From assembly GCA_027487815.1 (NCBI GenBank), contig JAIYCW010000017.1, forward strand, positions 310,001 to 374,000: DNA of 64,000 nt, written 5' to 3'. Shown here one piece after another: positions 15,157 to 22,426 of this stretch. The number at the start of each line of letters is the position of its first letter. Positions within the stretch are counted from its first letter, which is position 1. Below the pieces are notes generated by a model. The model saw only the letters and a program-made list of their open reading frames with translations, was not told the origin of the DNA and made no database searches. Source of the DNA: Burkholderiales bacterium. Its GTDB lineage: Bacteria; Pseudomonadota; Gammaproteobacteria; Burkholderiales; Burkholderiaceae_E. The position numbers and the translations under genes are program-made.

Positions 15157-17340
15157 TCAGGATTCGATGGGTGAGAAGCGCGCAAGCACAGTGCTGCGCA
15201 CTTCGCGAATGATTTGCCAGGCGAGCGGTTGATACCCGAGATCAAACCGAGTCCACACTCTTGCGCCGATCAGGCTGGCGGCAAGCTTGCGATGCTCGGC
15301 TTGCTCAAGTCCGAGGTCAACCAGAAAAACAGGCTGCGCGGGTTTCAGATGCTTTTTATCGGACGGGTCGGTGGCTATTGCACCACCGAACTGCTCGGAC
15401 AGTGCGGCACTGGGCAACTCCTGCGATGCGCCGGGCACTTGCCTGAGCCAGCGAGCCGCCAGCCCATCTCCGAGCCCCACTAGTTCGCCACCCTGGGCCA
15501 GGCGCACTTCAACCCCACGGATTGCTTCAGTGGCCAGGCGCGGTCGTTGATCCTGCCCGACCGCAACGCGGACCACGGCTGCCTCACCCTCAACAATGAC
15601 GCCGACAAGATCGCCTTGCTTCAAGAAGCGACCGGGCAAATCAGCAGGCTGTTTAAGCACCACCTTACCTGCCACTTGAGTACTCAGCGCGAGATGCTCA
15701 ATGCGCTTATCGATGATCGAAATCTCTCCGTTAAGCGCATCGATTTCATCTTTAACCTGGCGGCTTTTGACTGGCTCAGTGCTCAAAGTTTGAAAGAAGC
15801 TCGCCTCCAGGCCTTGCAGACGGGCAGCCAATCGTTCCCGCTGGGTGCGCAAGGCCGGGTCGTCCATCTGGATCACCTGCGAGCCTGCATCCACCTTGAC
15901 ATTGTCGCGAGGAATGGTTTGTACAAAGCCAGGCTCTGCAGCCCGCAATTGCGCAGCATCAGGCAGCCACACCACACCTTGGGCAATCACACGATCCGGC
16001 ACTGGAATCACACACGCGCCGACTACAACAGCAAGCCCCAGCCCTGCGAGTCGCCACTGAGCTGTTGAGCGACTTCGGCCTGCTGGCAGATCAGAGAAAA
16101 ACTGGCGTATGGCTGCACTCAGGGGCAAGCCAATCATCCAGATCAGACAACTCAACCCCACCGCCAATCCAAGCATGGCGTGCATTGAGCCAGCCCAGAG
16201 GGTCAACCACGCAGTCAAACTAATCCGATATACCCAGGAGGCCGGAGAGTAAGCCAGCAACCAAAATCGTTCGCCTGGGTCGACATCCATCCCGTTGGCA
16301 GAGTAGTGAGGTACAAAAAAACGCTTGAGTATTTGTTGCCACCACTGCCCAGAACGCGTCGCGAGATTGGGCAATTGCGCCATGTCGGTGAGCAGGTAGT
16401 AACCATCGAGCCGAATCAATGGATTGGCGTTAAACATCAAGGTCGATACGCTGCCCACCAACGCAGCACTAAAAGCAATGTCGTTGATAAGCCCCGGGCT
16501 GGTTATGGCCCACACCAGCAAACTGAGTGACGCAACCAGCAATTCCGCGGCAATGCCCGCACCACTGACCCAGGCGCGCTGATAGCGATGGGCAAAGCTG
16601 CCAGCAGCAGACGCGTCCACATAGGGCAAAGGCATGAGCAGAAACAAGCTCACACCAGCTTCGCGCACCTCGCCGCCCCACCGCTGCACCGCCAGGCCAT
16701 GCGCCAACTCATGAATGAACTTGATCACGGGATAAAGAATCCAGCCAATCAGCAAATATCGTGGGGTGGCCGACCATATGGTGGCCTGATGCCAAAGCTC
16801 CGGGCCGTTAAAGACAGCAAGTACCAGGCCACACATGACCATGCCAAGCCAGAGCCAACAAAACAAGCTGCCAAACAAAAATTTACCCATGCCCCGCAAG
16901 CGGGACAAATGGGTGGAGGGATCCCCGATACCGACCCGAAACGCAAACGGATTGAGCCTGGATCGTTTTTCCTTGCGGCGATCCTCCCGGGTTTGCTTCA
17001 GCATCAGCTCCACATGCGGGGCCCGGTCGAAATCCAGAAGCTGCGCGCGGTAGAGCTGCGTGAGCAACTGAATCACTTCATTTTGGGTTGGGACATCTTC
17101 GGGCTCGGCAGCTAGCATCTGGTCCCAGACATCCTGCACGGTGAGCTCACCATTGCATCGCCCCACAAAAGCCCAGGCCGCCTGGTTCAAGCGCTGGGCT
17201 TTCACCTTGGGCCCCGCACTGAGCAATGACCACACCTGATCGCGAACCACCTGACGATGCACCCGCACATTCATGCGCAGGCGCGGCTTCAGGCTCACCA
17301 CCCGGTACCACTGATCACTGAATAAGGAGGCTTTGCTCAC
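15157..17340 (-). CDS. PqqD-like / M50 site-2-type metalloprotease / HlyD fusion protein
   Basis: The product is 727 residues with three parts. An N-terminal winged-helix PqqD-like domain spans about 15-110 and includes VQDVWDQML and QNEVIQLLTQLY. A multi-pass membrane M50 peptidase core has HELAH at 210-214 and NPLIRLDGYYLL at about 306-317, supplying the two His, the Glu and the distal Asp of the zinc site. The C-terminal HlyD-like region after the last membrane segment (about 430 onward) has lipoyl-like strands and a coiled coil near 505-560. The layout resembles proteins annotated as putative peptide zinc metalloprotease. PqqD-like domains bind peptide leaders in RiPP systems, so the N-terminus could recognise a substrate. 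The GTG start has a TGAGG site seven bases upstream. Function in processing or exporting the giant protein is inferred. Confidence 0.85.
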   Translation of the reverse strand: MSKASLFSDQWYRVVSLKPRLRMNVRVHRQVVRDQVWSLLSAGPKVKAQRLNQAAWAFVGRCNGELTVQDVWDQMLAAEPEDVPTQNEVIQLLTQLYRAQLLDFDRAPHVELMLKQTREDRRKEKRSRLNPFAFRVGIGDPSTHLSRLRGMGKFLFGSLFCWLWLGMVMCGLVLAVFNGPELWHQATIWSATPRYLLIGWILYPVIKFIHELAHGLAVQRWGGEVREAGVSLFLLMPLPYVDASAAGSFAHRYQRAWVSGAGIAAELLVASLSLLVWAITSPGLINDIAFSAALVGSVSTLMFNANPLIRLDGYYLLTDMAQLPNLATRSGQWWQQILKRFFVPHYSANGMDVDPGERFWLLAYSPASWVYRISLTAWLTLWAGSMHAMLGLAVGLSCLIWMIGLPLSAAIRQFFSDLPAGRSRSTAQWRLAGLGLAVVVGACVIPVPDRVIAQGVVWLPDAAQLRAAEPGFVQTIPRDNVKVDAGSQVIQMDDPALRTQRERLAARLQGLEASFFQTLSTEPVKSRQVKDEIDALNGEISIIDKRIEHLALSTQVAGKVVLKQPADLPGRFLKQGDLVGVIVEGEAAVVRVAVGQDQRPRLATEAIRGVEVRLAQGGELVGLGDGLAARWLRQVPGASQELPSAALSEQFGGAIATDPSDKKHLKPAQPVFLVDLGLEQAEHRKLAASLIGARVWTRFDLGYQPLAWQIIREVRSTVLARFSPIES

Positions 17341-17349
17341 CGCATGGCC

Positions 17350-18906
17350 TCAATACACCCAGCGCCACCACAAGCGCTGCGCGTGCTCGATCAAGCGGCG
17401 GCTCCAAAGCGGTAACGGCGCTGCTGTTCCGGCTTCGAGGGATACCACACCGCGCTGGCCATGGCGCAGGTCAGTAGTCGCCTCGCCCTCCAATAGCCGC
17501 GCTTCAACTTCAAACGCATTGCGATCTTCAATCTGGCTGGCCATCGGCGTTATACGCACGACTTCAATAGCCAGGCGATCCCAGGGCATGGCGGACAAGG
17601 CGAGGCTGCCGCGCTGACCCATTTTCAGGCTCAAGATATCGCGCTCATCCACTTCAACAATCACGCGATGCTGATTCGCGGGCGCAATCAGCATCAGGGT
17701 TTGGCCTTTCTCCACCGGGGATCCCACCATCTGGGTCAGGTCGCCTTGGATGATTTGCCCATCAATCGGGGCGGTAAGCTGCACCCGGCTCAATTGCTGA
17801 TCAATCAACTCGATCTGGGCGCGCGCTTCAGCAAGCTTGGCCTGGCTAACCATCATCGCAGCGCGATCCGCTTTAGCCATCGCCGAGGAGTAAGCGCTTT
17901 CATGCTGAGCCAACTCGGCATTGATTTTATTGCGATCGATCTGCAAATCGCGATCCAGCATCTCGGCAATCACCTGGCCTGCTTTAACAGTATCGCCGGG
18001 ACGCACCGCCACGGACTTGAGAAATCCAGCTGTTGGTGTGACCACCGATCGCTGGGTTAGACCCTCAATTCTGGCAGGTGCGCCAATGCTGAAAGGCATC
18101 GGCACCACTGATAAAACAATCAACGCAATGGCAGCTGCCGCAAGCGCCCACTTGAAGCGTTTGCTCCACGAGTCGCGAGCCTGAGCAGCCGGGCGCAAAC
18201 GACGCCACCAAGGCAGGCTATCGCGCCTTAACACCATAAAGAAGCTGCTGAATAAAGCACTGGCGTCTTCACAAAGTGCGATCACCGCCGCCGTTTCCAT
18301 GGCGACCGTTTCAAACTCAAGGGTAATTGCGCCAAGCACCTGCTCATTCACCGCCATCGGCACAGTGATCACCGTGCCATGCGAGAGTTTTTGTAACTGC
18401 GCTTGCGCACGCACAATGCGGCGTTGATCGCCGCCCTGAGGCACCACCAATACGGCTCGCTGATCGGTGCACTCCTCCATCGCAGCACATATTAGTTTCA
18501 GCACTGGCGTTTCAACTTCAAGTGCTGTCCCGGTGGAAAGCCCCTGAACCTCGCAAGTTGATCCTTCGAGCCAGCCCAGCGCTACCCGATCGGCCCGCAC
18601 TATCGCCGCGAGCTCGGCACAAAAGCCTACGGCTGCCGACTCGAAATCAGCGTGAATCAAAGTGTTGGCTTGTAGGCGCAAGAGCGCCTGTGAACCGGTG
18701 GGTAAACCAGGGCCTGCAGGCGGGCTCGGTGATGTTTGGGGTCGCGAAGAAACCGGCGCCTCAGCCGATGGGCTGCGCCTGACGCTGCGCACCTCGATAG
18801 TATCGACGGGCGCTGATGATGGTGCGGCACTGGTGCCCTTGAATGGGGTCTGGGTGCCGCGCTCAACGGACTGGCTCAAGTCCGACTCCTTGCTCTGGTC
18901 ACCCAA
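17350..18906 (-). CDS. GAF domain - transmembrane - HlyD adaptor protein
   Basis: The product is 518 residues. A Ser/Pro-rich disordered N-terminus (1-70) is followed by a GAF-like domain (about 75-225) with VALGWLEG and ITVPMAVNEQVLGAITLEF. One membrane segment lies at about 251-270. A HlyD-type periplasmic part follows, with lipoyl strands (TAGFLKSVAVRPGDTVKAG and LTAPIDGQIIQG), a coiled coil (320-375) and a beta-barrel. The GAF domain would be cytoplasmic, so the protein could couple an internal signal or partner to a periplasmic adaptor. It is the first gene of the operon. It starts at TTG with a good AAGGGAG site, and its stop lies 9 bases before the M50 gene. It is divergent from dinB. 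Confidence 0.82.
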   Translation of the reverse strand: MGDQSKESDLSQSVERGTQTPFKGTSAAPSSAPVDTIEVRSVRRSPSAEAPVSSRPQTSPSPPAGPGLPTGSQALLRLQANTLIHADFESAAVGFCAELAAIVRADRVALGWLEGSTCEVQGLSTGTALEVETPVLKLICAAMEECTDQRAVLVVPQGGDQRRIVRAQAQLQKLSHGTVITVPMAVNEQVLGAITLEFETVAMETAAVIALCEDASALFSSFFMVLRRDSLPWWRRLRPAAQARDSWSKRFKWALAAAAIALIVLSVVPMPFSIGAPARIEGLTQRSVVTPTAGFLKSVAVRPGDTVKAGQVIAEMLDRDLQIDRNKINAELAQHESAYSSAMAKADRAAMMVSQAKLAEARAQIELIDQQLSRVQLTAPIDGQIIQGDLTQMVGSPVEKGQTLMLIAPANQHRVIVEVDERDILSLKMGQRGSLALSAMPWDRLAIEVVRITPMASQIEDRNAFEVEARLLEGEATTDLRHGQRGVVSLEAGTAAPLPLWSRRLIEHAQRLWWRWVY

Positions 18907-18990
18907 GTGTCTCCCTTGCGCGGGCCAGCGACCAGTCTTGCAGCCTCAATGACCGACCAGTGGCCCCTGACGAAGCACTGGCGGCAAAGC

Positions 18991-20214
18991 ATGTCGCACA
19001 ATATCGGGATGACCGCCCCGCTCGATCCCGACCCGACCCGACCGCGCCGCATCGCCCACCTGGACATGGACGCGTTTTATGCATCCGTGGAATTGCTGCG
19101 TCGACCCGAATTGCGCGGGCAACCGGTTGCAATCGGAGGACGTGCTCAGCCGGATGGCTCAGTGCCCAAGCGCGGCGTGGTGACCACCGCGAACTATGAG
19201 GCGCGGGCGTTTGGCGTGCACTCGGCGATGTCGCTGCATATCGCTTTGGAGAAATGCCCGCAACTGGTGGTGCTGCCGGTTGATTTTGGGCAATACCGAT
19301 TGATGTCCCGACGCTTCAAGCAAGCCGTACTCGAGCTTGCGCCAGTGATGGAGGATCGCGGGATTGATGAGGTGTATCTGGATTTGAGTGAGGTGCCAGG
19401 GGTTGAAGAGAATCATGGAGAGGTGCTGGCCCAACGTTTGCAGCACGCTGTTTTCGAAGCCACCCAACTCACCTGCTCGATTGGCCTCGCACCAAACAAA
19501 CTGCTCGCCAAGATTGCCTCAGATTTCAAAAAGCCCGGCGGCTTGACCCGCCTGGAGCCAGCGGATTTGCCTGAGCGGCTATGGCCTTTGCCAGTGCGCA
19601 AACTGCATGGTGTAGGGCCAAAAAGCGAACAACGATTGCAAGGCCTGGGGCTCGGCACGATTGGTGATCTTGCAGCGGCGGAGCCTTCTTTATTGCAAGA
19701 AGTGTTTGGCGCACGCTATGGGCGCTGGCTCCATGACGCCGCCCACGGCCTGGATGATCGCCCCGTGGTGACGCACAGCGATCCTATCTCGCGCTCGCGA
19801 GAAACCACCTTCGGCCGCGATCTGCATCCCCGCCACGATTGGACGCTGATCGCCCGCACCCTGGATGAGCTGACTCAAGAACTATGCGCTGATCTGGATC
19901 GCCGCGCCTGGGTCGGGCGCAATGCGGGCGTGAAAGTGCGCTTTGATGATTTCAGAATCGTGACGCGTGATGTGGCCCTGCGCGAACCGAGCAATGATTT
20001 CAAGGCGGTGCGTCGGGCAGCGTTCGAGGCGCTGGCACGCATTGATCCGCAGCGGCGGATTCGGCTGGTCGGGGTTCGGGTGGGTGGGTTGATTTGCTCA
20101 ATGCCCATGTTGGACAAACCCCTGCAGCCGATCGTTGCGCCACGCTCTGAACCGATGCCGCAGCTTGAGCCTGGATCGCAACTCAGCCTTGATGTGTCCG
20201 ATGGCGGGAAATAG
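18991..20214 (+). CDS. dinB: DNA polymerase IV (Y-family translesion polymerase)
   Basis: About 407 residues. Palm motifs HLDMDAFYASVE and DRGIDEVYLDLS carry the catalytic acidic residues. Fingers, thumb (CSIGLAPNKLLAKIASDFKK, with helix-hairpin-helix LHGVGPKSEQRLQGLG) and little-finger regions follow in the usual order. The C-terminal tail QLSLDV resembles a beta-clamp binding motif. The enzyme bypasses damaged bases with low fidelity. The start is uncertain: in-frame ATGs at 18949, 18991 and 19009 all precede the conserved core; 18991 leaves room for divergent promoters. No LexA box was confidently identified. The hairpin at 20306-20345 probably ends its transcript. Confidence 0.93.
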   Translation: MSHNIGMTAPLDPDPTRPRRIAHLDMDAFYASVELLRRPELRGQPVAIGGRAQPDGSVPKRGVVTTANYEARAFGVHSAMSLHIALEKCPQLVVLPVDFGQYRLMSRRFKQAVLELAPVMEDRGIDEVYLDLSEVPGVEENHGEVLAQRLQHAVFEATQLTCSIGLAPNKLLAKIASDFKKPGGLTRLEPADLPERLWPLPVRKLHGVGPKSEQRLQGLGLGTIGDLAAAEPSLLQEVFGARYGRWLHDAAHGLDDRPVVTHSDPISRSRETTFGRDLHPRHDWTLIARTLDELTQELCADLDRRAWVGRNAGVKVRFDDFRIVTRDVALREPSNDFKAVRRAAFEALARIDPQRRIRLVGVRVGGLICSMPMLDKPLQPIVAPRSEPMPQLEPGSQLSLDVSDGGK

Positions 20215-20255
20215 TCATCGGATTGTCATAATTCGTAATTGCCAGGCGCGAAGTT

Positions 20256-20307
20256 TTGTCAATAGCCAAAACATCCAACGCCACAATCCTGTCGGATAAA
20301 TTGACAA
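20256..20307. promoter_or_regulatory. Inverted TTGTCAAT / ATTGACAA sites upstream of the PEP-CTERM gene
   Basis: TTGTCAAT at 20256-20263 and its exact inverse ATTGACAA at 20300-20307 lie about 180-230 bases before the -24/-12 match at 20484. That distance would suit an enhancer-binding activator. The second copy overlaps the foot of the dinB terminator. Binding is not shown by the sequence. Confidence 0.25.
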
Positions 20308-20345
20308 ACCGTGGGCTTTAAGTGCCAAAGCCTGGCGGTTTTTTT
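20306..20345 (+). terminator. Terminator downstream of dinB
   Basis: A two-step hairpin, AAACCG with CGGTTT enclosing GGCTTT with AAAGCC, is followed by a run of T. It lies about 90 bases after the dinB stop. Confidence 0.7.
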
Positions 20346-20483
20346 CCCGCGCATCCACTCTGCCTCGCAAATCCCAAGCGCGGAGGAAATCAAGAAGTTA
20401 TTGAATTAAAAGGGATTTCTATAAAAATCTGCCGATCGAAAGTAGCTGTCGGCACAACTCCCGCGCCAATCATCTTTGCAACC

Positions 20484-20499
20484 TGGTATGACAATTGCA
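20484..20499 (+). promoter_or_regulatory. Sigma-54-type -24/-12 promoter match before the PEP-CTERM gene
   Basis: TGGTATG-ACAA-TTGCA matches the sigma-54 consensus TGGCACG-N4-TTGCW at all of TGG, A, G and TTGCA with correct spacing. The predicted start near 20511 gives a leader of about 47 bases with a Shine-Dalgarno sequence. Some PEP-CTERM genes are known to be controlled by RpoN and the PrsK/PrsR two-component system, which makes this site credible. Confidence 0.55.
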
Positions 20500-20557
20500 T
20501 AAACCTGACGTGGCTGGTTTTTTACTTGCTCCCAACTTTTGAATACGGAGAATCATC

Positions 20558-21409
20558 TTGAAAACAAAGTTTGCAGTTGCGTTGGCTTTGAGCCTGGGCA
20601 GCCTGAGCGCACACGCTTTGGTCGTCACCGGCATCCCATCAAGTTCGCCTGGCACCTTGGTTAATGCCGTGCTCGGCACAGGCATCACAGTTGATAGCGC
20701 TAGCATCAATTATCAGGGTGTCAACAATCAAGGCGGAACCTACACCGGCTTTAGCGTGGCCAACAGTAATGTCGCGATACCGACCCTGAATTTGCCAAAT
20801 GGGATCGTTCTGACCTCATCGTTTGTGAATTTCAGTACCACTGCCAATACACAAGTCGCCCGAAATGAAAACCCGGGCTCAGGAAGCAATTCAACGTTGA
20901 CGACCCTTGCCGGCATCAGTACCAACAATGCCAACGTTTTGAGCTTTAACTTTACGGTTGGAGCGGGTATCAATGCCGTGCAGGTACGGTTTGTTTACGG
21001 CTCGGAAGAGTTCCCGACCCAATCGGTGACGGATATTTTTGGCTTTTTTGTTGATGGCACAAATTACGCAAAGTTCTCGGACGGCTCCCTGGTCAAAAAC
21101 GATCCAGCAAACGCCAGCAATGCGACCAACTTTGTGAGCGGCTATCAAATCGAATGGAACGGTATGTCGTCTGTGCTGACCGCCACCGGGCTGCTTGACC
21201 CTTCAAAAAGCGTTCACACGGTCAGTTTTGGAATAGCGGACACCTTCGATACGAACTTCGACAGCGCAGTTTTTCTCGCCGACTTTTCAGCCACCACAAC
21301 ATCAAGCTCAACTGGCGGCATTAACACTGGCACTGGCACCGTCCCTCTGCCCGGCACCCTGGCACTATTGGGGTTGGGTTTGATTGGATTGGCCCGCAAG
21401 CGCAGCTAA
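20558..21409 (+). CDS. PEP-CTERM protein with choice-of-anchor L domain
   Basis: The product is 283 residues. It has a signal peptide (MKTKFAVALALSLGSLSAHA), then a choice-of-anchor-L-like domain containing TGFSVANSN, GIVLTSS, FVYGSEEFP and DIFGFFVDG. A C-terminal sorting signal of PEP-CTERM type follows: VPLPGTLALLGLGLIG, then ARKRS. Such proteins are processed by an exosortase and delivered to the cell surface or exopolymer. No exosortase gene is in this window. The start is TTG, supported by a GGAG site seven bases upstream; no ATG fits the signal peptide. The gene stands alone, with its own -24/-12 match and a strong downstream hairpin. Confidence 0.88.
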   Translation: MKTKFAVALALSLGSLSAHALVVTGIPSSSPGTLVNAVLGTGITVDSASINYQGVNNQGGTYTGFSVANSNVAIPTLNLPNGIVLTSSFVNFSTTANTQVARNENPGSGSNSTLTTLAGISTNNANVLSFNFTVGAGINAVQVRFVYGSEEFPTQSVTDIFGFFVDGTNYAKFSDGSLVKNDPANASNATNFVSGYQIEWNGMSSVLTATGLLDPSKSVHTVSFGIADTFDTNFDSAVFLADFSATTTSSSTGGINTGTGTVPLPGTLALLGLGLIGLARKRS

Positions 21410-21457
21410 CCCACGCGAAAGCCTGAAAGCCGATCACCGGTCTTGTGGCTCAGGCAA

Positions 21458-21493
21458 AAAAAGCTTGTTGGCGTCAAACCCAACAAGCTTTTT
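21458..21493. terminator. Bidirectional terminator between the PEP-CTERM and OmpA-like genes
   Basis: A perfect 14-base-pair stem (AAAAAGCTTGTTGG with its complement) has an eight-base loop and A/T runs on both sides. It serves the plus-strand gene ending at 21409 and the minus-strand gene ending at 21586. Confidence 0.85.
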
Positions 21494-21585
21494 AGTTTTG
21501 GCCCGGAACTGCCACCTCGCCAGATCGAGACCGGGGGTTTAACAGACTGGACAATTCCGAGCCAAGCCGACAGATAAAAAACAAA

Positions 21586-22293
21586 TTACTGATGAGGTGC
21601 TGGGGGGATGATGAAAATCTCCACCCGGCGATTCTGCTGACGACCATCCGGTGTGGTGTTGGCTGCGATAGGCTCATTGGGCCCTGAGCCGCTTGCCGTC
21701 ACCCGCGAAGCATCCAATCCAGCGCCTGTCAGCGCAGTCACTACAGCTCGTGCACGGCTTTCCGAAAGTGTCATGTTGGCCGCAGGCGAACCGACGTTAT
21801 CGGTATGGCCCACCACTCGCGCCTGTACACCGCAGTACTTGTTGATTTGCGCGGGCACATCCTTGAGCGCAGTACGAGCTTCAGCGCTCAAGCCTGAGCT
21901 GCCGGAAGGAAACAGCAATCCACCCGGCATCGCCACCTTGATGTTGCCATTCGGCTCTTCGGACACTTTAAAGTTACTGGCAATCGCATTACCCGCAAAA
22001 GCACCGGCCACCGCACCAAGCAAAGTCGCCGTGTTGCGTTTTCCTGCTGACGAGCCTCCAGCAATCGCCCGCCCAGCCACTGCGCCGACCAAGCCTCCAA
22101 TCACCATCGCAGTGGTCTGATTCACCCCCTGTTTGGGCTCTGTGCCCGGCAGGTAGGTGCATCCGCCGGGCCCGGTTGCAACCGGAGCCGGTTCACTGGG
22201 AGCACCCGGCCCACCACCGCCGGGGGTTGCACACCCAGCCAACCATACGGCGCTCATCATCACCGCACTGACCTTAAACATTTGATTTCGCAT
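21586..22293 (-). CDS. OmpA-family outer-membrane lipoprotein with glycine zipper
   Basis: The product is 235 residues. A lipoprotein signal peptide ends in the lipobox LAGC, with Cys at 21. A Gly/Pro-rich linker follows. A glycine-zipper pair (GGLVGAVAGRAIAGG and LLGAVAGAFAGNAIA) precedes the peptidoglycan-binding OmpA C-terminal domain with VVGHTDNVGS, LSESRARAV and QQNRRVEI. It probably tethers the outer membrane to the cell wall. The chosen ATG gives the signal peptide and has a GGGAG-type site; longer in-frame starts would run into the uup coding region. It is divergent from uup. Confidence 0.88.
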   Translation of the reverse strand: MRNQMFKVSAVMMSAVWLAGCATPGGGGPGAPSEPAPVATGPGGCTYLPGTEPKQGVNQTTAMVIGGLVGAVAGRAIAGGSSAGKRNTATLLGAVAGAFAGNAIASNFKVSEEPNGNIKVAMPGGLLFPSGSSGLSAEARTALKDVPAQINKYCGVQARVVGHTDNVGSPAANMTLSESRARAVVTALTGAGLDASRVTASGSGPNEPIAANTTPDGRQQNRRVEIFIIPPAPHQ

Positions 22294-22426
22294 TGCAGAC
22301 CCACTCCCGATGTATTGTTTGGAACCAAGAAATACTAAGGTCACTTTAGCGGAAACAGGTTTAATTACCAATACGCCAAAATGCATAGCGGCATCGGTAC
22401 AATGCGCCACCTTTACCGATCCTCCT

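Noticed and set aside
12236-18906. Ordinary type I secretion system
   Set aside because: No ABC transporter and no TolC-like gene is present in the operon; the only ATPase is SecA-like.
20322-20561. Plus-strand frame of 79 codons between dinB and the PEP-CTERM gene
   Set aside because: It spans the dinB terminator and the -24/-12 site and has no family features.
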